Positions 46,209-57,956 of a stretch of 64,000 nt of DNA are shown here, one piece after another. Within the stretch, counting starts at the first letter, position 1. Each line of letters starts with the position of its first letter. Under the pieces are notes generated by a model. It was not told where the DNA came from and did no database searches. It saw only the letters and a program-made list of their open reading frames with translations. A program made the translations under genes and the position numbers. The DNA is from Apoda limacodes (taxonomy: Eukaryota > Arthropoda > Insecta > Lepidoptera > Limacodidae): positions 29,157,521 to 29,221,520 of the forward strand of contig OX291544.1 in the NCBI GenBank assembly GCA_946406115.1, in the 5' to 3' direction.

Positions 46209-49200
46209 TTAATTTTCTTTATTTATTAGTTTCATAAGGGCCTCCGATAACACGCGTGACGCATCGGCTTGAACACGAGCTGCCTCTGCCTGAGTGCGTG
46301 CAGCTTCTGCCATAATGAGGGCAGCCCGGGCAAATTTTTCTTCCGCAGTAATCCTGCGGCTCTCAAGTTCTATCACCCACGCTGGTTCTACTCTAGTTGG
46401 AACTGAAACAAAAGTAGATTTTACACACCTTATATAAAATACTGCTTTATTGCAGTTACTCCATAGTAACCATAGCTTTTAGGGTTCCATAGTTAATAAG
46501 GAGCTCTGATAGTTTTAAAATATTTTTTTTTCTCACTAAGAATCACCTAAGAATCAGACAACTTATTTTGAATGCACATATGTGACGTAAAAAAAAATTA
46601 AGAATAACTTCCCAATATTCAAGGTGAAAAAACTAATAAGCAATTAGACTTTGTCAACCTACTTAGATTTTGGATTTACTAATATTCATTCGATTTCAAA
46701 TACATGAATATATGAAAAACTCACAAGGTCTATGTCCACCTCTAGCGGAAGTCCTAAACCGCGAAACTGGAGATCCTGTAACAATAATTTAAATTACTAT
46801 AAAAAAAACTAAAATGAATCAAGTTTCATGTGTCCGGATTGAAATGGTTTTAATTTTAGGCAAAATCCTGTGACTAGACCCTGTAAATTCTAATTGTCAG
46901 GTTTTCATTAAGATATTCAACGACGGGCTGAGAGAATTGTCTTCGATCCCAAATTTACTAGCCGTACCAAACCCTTAACTCTAAGAAGAGACTTTGCCTC
47001 CCTATGTATGTCTGCTGCTTGTACAATGGGATTTGTTCTGAGAAAGTGTTCAAAATGATGCCCACGATTAGTTTCTACCATCGCAACGCTCGCCATCGGC
47101 AGGGAATTCATTCTCTTACTTTAGAGCCTAAAGGGCCGCGTACAGTGCGGTTTCAAAGAAACTTCCTCCTGCGAACGCTCAGCTTGTGGAATAAGCTCCG
47201 TGCCAAGGTTTTTTCTAAGGACTACAATATGGGGTTCTTCAAAAAAGTTATTAGATTTTTGAAGCGTCGGCAATGCGCGAGTAATGCCCTAGGAGTTGCA
47301 AGCGTCCATAGACTGCGGTGACCGCTTACCATCAGGCAGACCATAAGCTTGTTTGCCACCTTAGTGGTATAAAAAATAAATTTAAAAGTATTACCTCGAA
47401 TCCTTGAATTTACATTAGGAGCACGTCGAATTGGACTTTCTGAAAAAACATGAAACAATGAAAAATATAATGCCTGACAGTAAAAAATACGACCTGACTA
47501 CTAATTAAAATATTTTATAAAGAAATATTATATAAGTCGGTGGTGGCCGAGGGGTTTAAATTTCACTTCACGTCCCAAGTGGCGGAGGTTCGAACCCCGG
47601 AGCGGCGTGTACCAATGAGTCTTTTCTTAATTTCTCATGTTCACTGATTTATTTATTTATTCACACCACTGGTTTTAAGGTGAAGGAAAACATCGTGAGG
47701 AAACCTGCATACGTCAAGAAGAAAAAAGACGTATGTGAAGTCCAAAATCCGGACTGGGCCCGCGTGTGGACTATGGTCCAAATCACCCTCGCTTATGAGG
47801 GTAGGCCGTGACCCAACAGTATGTAGACTGGCGAGTATAAAGGAATGTATTCAAAATAGCCCTTTAACATTTTTGTGCTTTTCCACATACTGACCAATAA
47901 GAAAAAAGTTGAGTGGTTGAGTTGACTTACCTCTTGAATGTATAGGCGAAGTTTCAGTAAATTCTCGGGAATGAACTAAAAAAAACATACATTAAAAGAT
48001 GAAAGAAATGTAAATACGATAGAGCTAGATTAACAATATATTTCATTATTGGCCAAATGGGCAGGTCAGCATATTTTCCTTTTTTTCTTAACATTGCTGT
48101 ACCTATGTGAGAATTAAATTCCAGACTGAAGTGAATAGTAAGTGTTAAGTCTTAATTTTATGACTAAAGCCCCATATACTGCTCACTAGTGCATACTAGA
48201 TAATATTTATTGCTACTTCGTTCAATGTGGATTTTAAAATGTGAAACACTACAAAATGTTCTAAATATGATAAGTTAGTATTCTTTATTTTTCCCTGATT
48301 TAAATTATGCTTTGTACATATAAGAAATAAACACTAATTAGTGGTAGCGCTAGTGTGCAGTATATGGGGTCATAACTATATAAAGGTATGAAAATAAAGC
48401 AGCACCGTGAGCGGAGCTTCGTCAAGTGCGTCCGTAATTCCACTGTCTTATTCTTGATTTTGATAAATTTTACAATAAACCACCAAATAGAACTAATGAC
48501 CTCCTCAGTAATTGAACTGAGTGCGGAAAAATTGGTTTTCGCGCCCCTATTGTGCAATATTTAAGATGGATGGATGGAGACATTCTCCAATATTGCAGAG
48601 ATGTTTTTAATTGTTTTGCTTTAAAAAGTATATTTCGCGAGTTATTGGTTTCCAAATTTGAAAAATGCAAAATATTGTAGGTATAGGTATTAAATAAATT
48701 AATACTAACAATGAGCAGAAGTCTGTCCATGGGTGGATGGAGAATTCACAATCACTGGTGTAACCTCTGTGCTGGGTGGCAACAATTGTAGTTCTGAAGC
48801 GAAAAAAAAATCAAAACATAATTTAAAATAATTTTGACTTAAACTGATATTAATATTTGAGATTCTAGAATAACACAGTTAAATGGAGCATCATTGGTCT
48901 TGCACCTTCAACAAAAAACACTCAAATTAATTTAACTGTTGAAATTCAGACTGTTAAGTACTTGTGAATTGGCCTCCTGGCTATAAATTATCATGAAGTA
49001 TGTCTTTTGCCATTTGATTCTAGAACAAGTTATTTAATTCACATATATAGATATTTTCTGCATGCCTTTACACTTTATAAATTACTATTAACCTTCTTTG
49101 TTCACTGTTACTCCAGTTACTTTTATGCTTAAAATCGAGTCATCTAGTTTCAACGGCCCAGGGTATTACTTGCGCAAAAAATAATTGCCATAGGAACTTT

Positions 49201-50892
49201 ATCTTCGTACTTTCAGAGCTATAGATGTGCCAAAAATAAAGTCAATTCGTTTCTCCACTAGATTGCTAAGCAATAGTGTCCTGTGGAAGAAATCACAGAA
49301 AGACCTTTCCGGGATAAAAAGTAGCCCATGTCACTCTCAGGCCCTTAAAACTATCTCAGTGCCAAACATCATGTTGATTTGTTGCAATGCCAAATTAAAA
49401 CAAAACATCAAACACACTTTTTCATTTATAATATTAGTATACATTAGCAAAACATTAGTTACCAGTAATTATAGCCATATCTCCAGAATCCATAGGCTCA
49501 CTAGTTATTGTAGTTGTAGTGTTTCTGGCAGTACTTGTGTAGAGTTGACAGCGGAGTGCTAGTGTTTTGTATAATCTGAAACATAATATTAAAAGTATAA
49601 GACAAAAGCGATGTGATTTATCAAATCATTTAAAACAATAATTTGATTTCAGATTCTTAAACAGCATTTTTATTTTATTCATAAGGAATTAGTTGAATAC
49701 TTAAGTAAATTTGCAATAAACTAGTGCTTTTTATGTTATAATTTGTAAATAAGCAGTAATAATAGTGTAAGTAAAGTGTATGTTTAATAAAAAAAAATTA
49801 TTGCATACAACACAGTAATCAAAATGCTTAAACCACAGTTCAACAAAAAAAAAACTATTGCCGATTAATATATATACAAATTTATATGTAGTAGGTACCT
49901 ATTTTATTTGTCACACTCACACAATGTCAAAGTTGATTAAATATCTTGTTTTTATGAAATAAATATTAATAACTAAATTGTACTATAAGCTACCTACCAA
50001 ATAGTTTATATTATATCATGCTTAAAGAATGGCACTATATAACTAAACAATCCTTTAGAATAAATTAGCATATTTTTATAAGCAGTTTTACTCACCTGGT
50101 AGACAGTTTAAATTTATTTCCAGTGAACAGAAACTATCATGTGCATATTTTTAAAATAAAAATATACATAATAACAAAATACAAATTACTTACAAATGCA
50201 GGCACTCTATGCTCCAGATCTCCATACACAGCACCTGTCCCAATTATTGCCAGAACTTTTTTGTCAATTTCTGACAACTTGATTTGGTTTGGAGGACCAC
50301 CACCAGTACCACTAAATCCTTGCCTTTGAGCCGTTGCCCGGGATTTCACCTTATGTTTAAGGTCTATCCAATACTATAAAAGCAAAAGCAAGAGCTGTGA
50401 CATTCAGATTTTTTTTAAAACTTATGATAAAATACAGCGCTAGGGTAAAAGTTATCACTATTTCCAATTTCAACAAAACCAGGTACTTATGCATCTGTGA
50501 CATGTTTATTTACCAGTTTAGTTAATGGAATCCACAAAAATATTAAAATAAATTAAAAGGTGAATTATGTTAGAATGTGATAATTTTTAAAACTTAAGAT
50601 GATTATATGATAACAAGTGTAAGAACCTACGCATTTGAAAAAGTGACATGCGAAAAAAAACCAACAATTAAATCAGCAATACATATTATGTAGAACTTAC
50701 TTTTTTCCATCGTTGTCCAGTTTTGGTTGCACCAAAGCCATGTGCATTAAGCTTAGAGGCGAGGTTGTCCCATTGTCGGTCAATGGCTTCTTTTGACCGT
50801 GCCCCAAGACCTACTCCCTTCACAAGTATTTGGTGCGATGACAAATAATCAAGGAGTTCCTCCATTTGGGCGTTTGATACCCTATGTTCCAT
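46209..50892 (-). CDS. Harbinger Myb/SANT-like partner protein, 8 exons, about 274 aa
   Basis: The second Harbinger protein; in this superfamily it binds DNA and helps bring the transposase to the nucleus and transposon ends. Exons (minus): 50892-50701, 50373-50194, 49496-49463, 48793-48710, 47975-47931, 47439-47395, 46775-46725, 46402-46209. All junctions are GT/AG and phases agree, totalling 825 bases. Residues 1 to about 85 form the Myb/SANT-like domain, split by intron 1 at RWKK|YWIDLKHKVKSR. It is followed by FSGTGGGPPNQIKLSEIDKK, a Pro/Ser/Thr-rich linker, and a C-terminal Ala/Glu-rich helix (ELESRRITAEEKFARAAL), likely coiled coil. Exon 3 is the weakest call: the acceptor CAG before 49576 is better but puts a stop in frame. 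An AATAAA overlaps the last codons (46219-46228). Confidence 0.85.
46914..47375 (+). mobile_element. Jockey-like LINE 3' fragment in Myb-gene intron 6
   Basis: CAACGACGGGCTGAGAGAAT at the left end corresponds to 55457-55476 of the fuller copy. Translation 47004-47321 covers the same C-terminus (FQRNFLLRTLSLWNKL). The 3' tail ACCGCTTACCATCAGGCAGA and GCTTGTTTGCCACCTTAGTG ends in an A-rich run. It lies antisense to the Myb gene, between exons 7 and 6. The left end begins exactly at ORF sequence, as expected for 5' truncation. Confidence 0.85.
47536..47860 (+). mobile_element. tRNA-derived SINE in Myb-gene intron 5
   Basis: The head has box A-like TGGCCGAGGGG and a clear box B GGTTCGAACCCC at 47589-47600, spaced as in a tRNA. 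The body has AAGGAAAACATCGTGAGGAA and ACCTGCA, a block typical of lepidopteran SINEs. It is a different family from the SINEs at 35.5 and 63.3 kb. Confidence 0.8.
49230..49445 (-). mobile_element. Helitron-like repeat fragment in Myb-gene intron 3
   Basis: The minus strand begins AATGTATACTAATATTATAA, with GCTACTTTTTATCCCGG further in, matching the left half of the repeat at 9489-9943. The CTAGT end is missing. Confidence 0.6.
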
Positions 50893-51704
50893 TGAGAACA
50901 CAACTCACAGACCACTATACCTAACAAACTTGTCCTATCCTATACTACTTCTATCCAGATAATCCTAATCTGTCCTTTAAATTATTAGTTTAAGATAAAA
51001 TTTAAAAATGTTCACTCAATATATTATAATGCAATAACAGTTAGCTAGCAAAGGTTTTAAAAAATTTAAATGTAGCGACTAGCGAGCTGTAAGCTACCTT
51101 CTAAGTGTGTTACAAATTCAACAATTATAAAAATCCTCAAAAATCTAAAATATAAAATTTACAAATTACAATTATCTCAAGGACTGTCTACAAAAAGATA
51201 TATTAAGTTCATTTGGAGTTATCTTACATATTTAAAGAAATCAAATTTTAAAAAATATTTCGTCCTTTTAGATTTTTCAATACAAAAGTTTTTGCAAAAT
51301 GATGACCACATTATATAAATACCAACATGAAAGGGTAAAATAATAAAAGAGTAACACTGATAAAGTTGTTGAAATAGTACTGCTACTCACCGCTAGATGG
51401 TGTTAGCTACGCACTATAAAAATGCATTTTTCTGCTGTGTTCATAAGTTCGATATAGGGGACAGATAGGTGACGTAACAGTTGAGCTGAGTAATACGATT
51501 TTGTGTACGACAGAAAGAGATAGTGCGATACTTCAACAAAATATTGTCAATTTTGGAACAAAGCTGATCGCTGAGCGTTTTCGTAGCCATCAGTACGCGA
51601 TTTCCGTACATAATAAGATGTCTTGAGCAATACCGCGAACTGCTGGCGCAGGCAACGCGCGTTAACAATTTCTTGCTAACTCATTGTTAATAAGGCAGCG
51701 GGTT
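50517..51704. repeat. Harbinger long inverted repeat, right arm
   Basis: Mirror of 41837-43024 (7 mismatches in 1,188). It carries the upstream region and exon 1 of the intact Myb-like gene. The short palindrome GGTTCTAGAACC straddles its outer edge (51701-51712). Confidence 0.95.
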
Positions 51705-52246
51705 CTAGAACCACGTTTGCTGAACCCGCTTATAGAAAGCAAGTCATCGTTTTAAGCAGGACAAATCTGTCGAGTTCGCTTACCTTGTATATATATCGTA
51801 AATAATACAGCACAATAAAAGACAGTTAATTCTTAAAATAAGAACACTATCAATCCATAACGAACATAAAACAAAGAATCCCATTTAAACTGAACACGGC
51901 AACCCTAGTGGGTCAGCGTTTCATCTTTTGCACACAAACTCATTTCGATAAACCTATTCCCAAGCGACAAAATCTTATCTCGACTTATTTCTAATTTAAT
52001 CTTACTTGTCAAATTAAGCTATTCATACTAACGTTATGGCTAAATTGGAATACAGATTAAATTATTAGAAAGCTAGTGCTTACATTACTTAATATTTTGT
52101 GCTTGATAAAATACTTACATTAACATAATATTGACTGAAAATTCTTAATAGGATCTTTGAGAGCTCGTTTAAATTGTAAAATATTATTGGCAATCAACGA
52201 GCTTACAACGATGTTTTCAACTGAGAAGAGCTGGAAATGACTATAT
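51705..52246. other. Non-coding DNA right of the Harbinger element
   Basis: Nothing recognised. Confidence 0.4.
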
Positions 52247-52247
52247 G

Positions 52248-52301
<54 letters not shown>
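52247..52301. repeat. (AT)n microsatellite
   Basis: More than 50 bp of TA repeat; the open frame across it (poly-Tyr-Ile) is an artefact. Confidence 0.9.
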
Positions 52302-52304
<3 letters not shown>

Positions 52305-52712
52305 CATTTAGTCCCTAGAAAAGGATGGCTTTTTACAAGCTACTTTAGTTCTGCCTGCATGATAGGTATTGAGCCTTTCCCCGCTTTTAAGCTGTTAATA
52401 AATTGTAAATTTAATCAGAATAATTCACCTTCCTATGCCTCCTTCCTTTGTCATATAAGTCCATTTGCTCCTACACACTCTTAACTCAGAAATTAAATCT
52501 TAATAATTAAATATTACGTTATATTGAGCTACATCGGTGTATCATTATTACTGAAAATATATTTATTTCAGTTCTATTAACTTTGTGTACTATTGGAGGT
52601 ACCTGGAGGCCTGGTGATCTTAATTTACAGGTGCAAACCTAATTCGGACTCCAGAGTCTCACAAAGTAAAATATTAACTCAGTGTACATTCTATATTTTA
52701 GTATATATATAG

Positions 52713-53040
52713 TAGTACCTGGAGGATCGAGCGTTGCTCGTTTTTTTTGAAACAACGCCTATTGTCAAGTAGCTTAAGCGTTGCTTAATAGCTTCATCTA
52801 TTGTCAAATAGATTTAATGTTGCTTATTACTACTCGCCAATAGATATCAGGAAGTCATATTTTTTAGTTTATTGCTGCCTAAAAACACGGATAAATCGAC
52901 GTTTTCTAAAAATGAAACCTAGCTAGATCGATTTATCGTCCCTGAATCCCACTGCATACTAAATTTCATGAAAATCGTTAGAGCTGTTTCCGAGATTCGA
53001 GACTAAATAAACAAAATTATTATTATTATTATTTTAATTC
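52713..53040 (+). repeat. Possible non-autonomous element fragment
   Basis: ACCTGGAGGATCGAGCGTTG near the start, and CTAAATTTCATGAAAATCG followed by TTAGAGCTGTTTCCGAGATTC near the end, are phrases typical of lepidopteran Helitron-like repeats. No second copy in the window; ends not defined. Confidence 0.4.
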
Positions 53041-53441
53041 TCGATAAACAATAAGATTTAAGCCAGGATTGGGCTGGACAAGTTTTTATGTATTTGTGAA
53101 ACATAACGAAGCATTTTATGCAACGATTGTTTGTGTTAGCTTTTAGTTCTCGACGAGTCTTCATTATTCTGTAGAGTTATTTAAACGTTATTGTGCAAAG
53201 TTTGTGTTTCGAGCTTGCGACTCGTGAGAGATTAACAAACTTTATTTAAGTTACTAACTTTATTAATGTTGTTAACTTTTCTTAAGTTATAGTTGTATTT
53301 ACATTCACGTTCGTTTATGTTATGATGATATTTTAGTATGACTTACTAATCTTGTTCAATCTTGTCACTTGCTAGTCTCACATTTAAACCAAAATTGAGT
53401 TTCAACTTCATCGATCTATATTTATTATTAATCGATATTTA

Positions 53442-53527
53442 ACTTATAATATTATTATTTTATACACACCTACTCAGAACATGCTCATGTTCTGAGTAGG
53501 TGTGTATAAAATAATAATATTATAAGT
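53442..53527. repeat. Perfect 42-bp inverted repeat with 2-bp spacer
   Basis: Left arm 53442-53483 and right arm 53486-53527 are exact reverse complements; the centre reads CAGAACATG-CT-CATGTTCTG. No mismatch in 42 positions. Confidence 0.95.
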
Positions 53528-54145
53528 AATAGAAGGGAATTGTATAAGAGCTATACATGCACTGTTCGGAAACTATAACCTATTTTCAACAGAGGTCAAA
53601 ATGTAGGCATGGCACCTAAATTCTTTTCTGGCGATTCGATTTATTTTACCTACTACTTTAAAATCGCTAAGAGGATAAGAGAAATAATAGACTTATATAA
53701 AGAAAATTATAACACTCAAAGCATTAGCCTATCGGGTTGTTTTCGAATTATTTCATCAGGGTTACAATAAAAAGGTGAAAATTTTGCAGCTGACTAGGAA
53801 ATGCGCTGTTCAGTTCTTTATGTCTATGGTAAAAACAGGCTGAACCCCTCATTATGATGGATTAGTGTTACCAGCTAATTTTAACTCTCCTCTGAGATTA
53901 AATAGTAAACGTAAAGACTACCTACCGTATATACATGAGACATACAACTCCTAGTGACTTATTAAGTCCTAGTTCATCAATTTTACAAACACACAAAATC
54001 TTCATAGAACTCAGATACACAATATAAATATATACATAGAAATAATCTTTCTTCGTTTATGACTCCCTTAGGGTTGGAGTCTTAGAAGAAACACACAGAC
54101 TTAGAACATGCACACAACCCGATCCATCTGGGCCAACTAATTAGC
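53528..54145. other. Non-coding DNA with two repeat words
   Basis: TAGGAAATGCGCTGT-CAGTTC (about 53796-53820) recurs near 62860. ACATACAACTCCTAGTGACT (about 53940) recurs at about 56068, on the other side of the LINE. Confidence 0.5.
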
Positions 54146-55898
54146 GTCGTGTGTGGCACTATAAGTCGGCAGATTGGGATGGATTGCGAGAATTTTATGC
54201 ATCACACCCGTGGAGGCAGATCTGCTTTAACTCAGAAGATCCTGACGTTTGCGCAGCCGCAGTCACTGAGACAATCCTCGCTGATATGAAATGCTATATT
54301 CCTAACCCGCGAGTAGCTGCTGGCGTCAAAAAACGACCGTGGTTTAATAGGTCTTACAGAAAAGCTAAAATTCTTAAGCAAACTGGACGGCTTGGACTGC
54401 TCCTGAGTTATTTCCTATACTCACGCGCCTCTTCGCGCTTTCCTACCACACTATGCAATTTCCGTCTTCATGGAAGACTGCGAATGTGCACCCAGTGCCC
54501 AAAAAGGGAGATAGATCAGAAACATCGAATAACAGGCCCTAACTATTACCCCTCTCCACTCCAAGATGATGTAGCGTGTGATCAACACACAGCTTCTAAG
54601 ATACCTAGAAGTACACGACCTGGTCAGTGACCGTCAATATGGCTTTCGCCACGGTCGCTCGACTGGTGACCTTCTAGTGTATCTCACACACCGATGGGCA
54701 CTAGCCATTGAGAGTCAGGGGGAGGCATTGGCATGTAGCCTGGACATAGCGAAGGCGTTCGATCGTGTATGGCACCGGGGTCTTCTATCGAAGTTGCCAT
54801 CTTACGGAGTGCCCGAGGGTTAGTGCAAATGGACGGCTAGCTTTTTGTCCGGCAGACGTATACGAACCGTAGTTGACGTTAGTTGCTCTGATAGCATGGA
54901 CATTAATGCTGGTGTCCCGCAAGGCTCTGTGCTGTCTCCTACGCTGTTTCTACTGCATATCAACAACATACATTGCTATGCAGATGACAGTACTGGAGAC
55001 GCTTATTACACGGGTCGTTAAAACACCCCTCGTTCCGTTGTAGAGGAAAACCGCGAAGAACTTGTGTCTCAAATCGAGACTATACAGTTCAAGGTCTCTG
55101 ACTGGGGACGTTTAAACTTGGTCCGATTCAACCCTACAAAGACACAAGTCTACGCGTTCACCGCTAAGAAAACCCCATTCCCTGTAGTCCCACAATTCCA
55201 GAACACTCCCCTCTCCATCTCCAAGAGCATTGGGATCCTTGGTGTCGACATCTCCAGCGATGTTCAGTTCCGAGATCATTTGCAAGATAAGGTGAAGCTG
55301 GCGTCCAAAAAACTAGGTGTACTCAACAGAGCGAGGCAGTACTTAACGTCGCGGCAGAGGTTGCTGCTTTGCAAGTCGCAAGTTCGGTCCCATATGGAGT
55401 ACTGCCGCCACTCTGGGCGGGTGCACCCTGATACCAGCTTGACCCTTTTGAGTCGGTTCAACGACGGGCTGTGAGAATTGTCGACAATTCCAAACTCACT
55501 TGCGCTATCGAGCCCTTAGTTATGAGGAGAGACTTTTCCTCCCTGTGTGTGTTCTACCGCTTGTACAATGGGTTGTATTCTGAGGAATTGTTCGAAATGA
55601 TGCCCACGGCTACTTTCTGCCATCGCACCGCTCGCCATCGACGGGGAATTCATTCTCACACTTTAGAAATTAAATGGTCGCGTACAGTGCGGTTTCAGAG
55701 AAACTTCCTCCCGCGAACGCTGAAGTTGTGGAATGAGTTTTCTCCAAGGACTACAGTATGGAGTTCTACAAGAAAGAAGTTATTAGATTTCTGAAGGGTC
55801 GGCAACGCGCGAGTGATACCCCTGGTGTTGCAAGCGTCCATAGGCTACGGTGACCGCTTACTTGTTTGCCACTTCAGAGGTAAAAAAAAAAAAAAAAA
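54146..55898 (+). pseudogene. Jockey-like LINE, EN-RT linker to 3' end, frameshifted
   Basis: The first frame (54151-54630) has the pre-RT region WHYKSADWDGLREFY and PWFNRSYRKA. The RT fingers and palm follow (54627-54823): YGFRHGRSTGDLL and CSLDIAKAFDRVWHRGLLSK, with the first catalytic Asp in SLDIAKAFD. After a stop come GVPQGSVLSPTLFLL and CYADDST (about 54976), so the YADD box is intact. Thumb and C-terminal regions follow in 55064-55474 and 55471-55794 (FNPTKTQVYAF, LGVDISSDVQF, FQRNFLPRTLKLWNEF). At least four frame changes or stops. Ends in an A-run near 55898. It is the most complete copy of the family seen at 17.4, 31.1 and 46.9 kb. Confidence 0.85.
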
Positions 55899-55904
55899 CG
55901 ATGG

Positions 55905-56010
55905 CTATATCATCAATGTAAATAAATATTTTTATAACAAAGATGCAGTCAAAAGATTAACGCCGAGCCATGACTAGAAGCCGCAACTCCTTACACCACA
56001 TCGAGGCACC
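55905..56010 (-). repeat. SINE-like segment, inverted copy
   Basis: The reverse complement reads GTTGCGGCTTCTAGTCATGG, then TTAATCTTTTGACTGCATCT and TTTACATTGATG, matching 56115-56205. Confidence 0.6.
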
Positions 56011-56114
56011 AGTCTCGCTGATGAAAATCTAACTAATCTTTGCTCTAGAAATACTCTCTTTACGAACGTCACATACAACTCCTAGTGACTTATAAAGTCC
56101 TAGTACATCATTCA

Positions 56115-56205
56115 CACAAAATGGAAGAGAAGTTGCAGGTTCAAGTCCTGGCTCGAGGTTAATCTTTTGCCTGCATCTTTGTTATGAAAATAATTATTTA
56201 CATTG
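56115..56205 (+). repeat. tRNA-like SINE segment, direct copy
   Basis: GTTGCAGGTTCAAGTCCTGG contains a box B-like GGTTCAAGTCC, followed by TTAATCTTTTGCCTGCATCT. Inverted with respect to 55905-56010, with about 105 bp between. Confidence 0.6.
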
Positions 56206-57289
56206 ATGTATAATCATGAGACATACATATTGTGATGGACCCAGACCTACCTAGAAGGTATTGGTCTCTAGTTGGATGTGTAGCTAAAATGTGTGCGTGT
56301 GTGTGTGTGCCAATCAAGTTTTTATATTGATACATTTATTTTAAGGTATGAGAAGAAAATCGATTGTCAAATCCTCTCTTTTGCTCTGATTCTTATAGTA
56401 GAAACACTCTCAGTAAATACAATATCATTAAGGAAAAGATATCTATCTATTCTGCGTGATGGCTATATTTTATAAAATGTATTAACTGATAGTCAGAAGC
56501 TCTTTGTTATAATGAAATAATGTTTTATGAATGTCCCATCCATTTAAATTATTTGTGCTAAGTTCTGTTTTAATGCTGCAATACAAAGATTAATGTTAAA
56601 TGTGGTAATAAAAATAGCGGGGAGGCGTTTAACCATTGTTTAGGAATCTTTATCTTAATATCAGGAGTGGTAGATCAGCGGAAATAGTGCGCTTGTTCGT
56701 GGTGGGTTATAAGACACGTGGACGTTTGTTTAATTTTTTGTAACTGGCGGAACCCTGGGTGAGGTAGTTAAAGTTCCTAGACATTTGGTTTGCATTCACT
56801 ATTTTATTCATTGTTAATACTTTAGTCTCTTTCTGCGAAACTTATGAGGCAATTCTAAATTTTGTCATTAAGCTTCTACTTAAGAATATTTATTACTGTT
56901 TGAGTTTCAGCATTTTTTAAGTTTTTGTTTAGATAAAGTGTCGTAGCAGATGAAACGGCTATGAACGCCCATTTGTTAGTATTTCTATAACTTTGTGATA
57001 AATGACGCACTAGAATGTTGCCCGTATTATTTCGATAAATGTTATTGGTATTTTTTTTTAATTTTAGTAGAGGCAAGTTTCAATATACAATTACAATTAC
57101 AATATTACAATATACACCTTTGCATAAAGGCAAAATATATCACTAGTATCTACAATAACCATTATACCACTCTGTAAATTTAAACGTGATATCGCAGCAA
57201 ATGTAAATGAACATAGAGACAGATTTAAATTAATACTAAAGAGAACTGGTAGTCGCAACACGCAGGCGAAGTACGGGAGTGTTTGTAAT
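56206..57289. other. Non-coding DNA
   Basis: 56236-56280 repeats the LINE-associated block seen at 17358-17405. Otherwise nothing recognised, apart from a short GT-repeat near 56292-56310. Confidence 0.4.
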
Positions 57290-57480
57290 TCAAACTCAAT
57301 TCACAGCCAATCTTATTTCAGATTTCTAAAGGAAAGACTCGCATTCTCTCGTAAAAATGCAAATAAGGCTACAAGTGACTCGTCACGTAACGCGACGCGA
57401 CAAATGGAAGTCGAGGGAGGTAGGGAACAATAACGAAACAAACAGGTTGACGCGCCCCGTAGCGAACGCGCACAACGGTG
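57290..57480 (+). repeat. Dispersed repeat related to 28455-28600
   Basis: CAGCCAATCTTATTTCAGAT, AAAAATGCAAATAAGGC and CTCGTCACGTAACGCGACG align in order with the earlier segment. Confidence 0.5.
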
Positions 57481-57764
57481 CTGTCACACTTTTATTTTTA
57501 TTTTATTTATTAAGCATATACCACCTAACTAGCACCATTGACAGGTATATTGAGTCTTCTTTTCGTACAAGACATATTTCAAAAATTTGTTCGGAAGCAT
57601 GTACCGCACGAGCGCCTTCTCTTGAGATTTTTTTTTATATAAAAAGTAAGTAAGAAGAAAGGTAAATAAAAAAAGGTAACATACGTACATATATACACAC
57701 ACCATAGAAGTTTAATTTTTGTAAATACTTACCACATTTTAATTTTTAACGAAGTATACATAAA

Positions 57765-57950
57765 CTCAGACTCAAATCAAACTTTATTCAAGTGGTTTCT
57801 AAGAACACTTTTGAATCGTCAATACAATGTAAACAATGTTAATCTCTGCCAAAAAGAGCTGGCAAGAAGTTCCATTTAAAGTAGTAATACAATACCTTGA
57901 TAATTAGCTAAAGAGTATAAAATATGTTCCAATACAATAGGTAAATTAAT
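57765..57950 (-). mobile_element. LINE 3' UTR fragment (minus)
   Basis: The minus strand has CTTCTTGCC, then TTGACGATTCAAAAGTG and CTTGAATAAAGTTTGATTTG, matching the 3' UTR end of the LINE at 11310-11437. 3' end at about 57765. Confidence 0.6.
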
Positions 57951-57956
57951 CATTGG

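Larger units (their letters stand above)
41837..51704. mobile_element. PIF/Harbinger transposon, 9.87 kb, both genes with open frames
   Basis: Two convergent genes, a DDE transposase (+) and a Myb/SANT-like protein (-), lie between 1,188-bp inverted repeats (41837-43024 and 50517-51704). PIF/Harbinger elements characteristically carry exactly this gene pair. I found no clear 3-bp target duplication at the outer edges: the left flank reads CTCTG, and the right flank starts with CTAGAACC. The exact termini and the status of the long repeats as TIRs are therefore inferred. Later insertions sit in introns: a Jockey-like LINE, a tRNA-like SINE and a Helitron-like fragment. The exons are untouched. 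Confidence 0.85.

Noticed and set aside
41848..51693. TTA next to the inverted repeats as a Harbinger target duplication
   Set aside because: The TTA lies inside the inverted repeat and appears as TAA on the other side, so it is mirrored, not directly repeated; it cannot be a target duplication.
52245..52484. Open frame of 79 codons starting with a Tyr-Ile run
   Set aside because: Created by the TA microsatellite; no domain.
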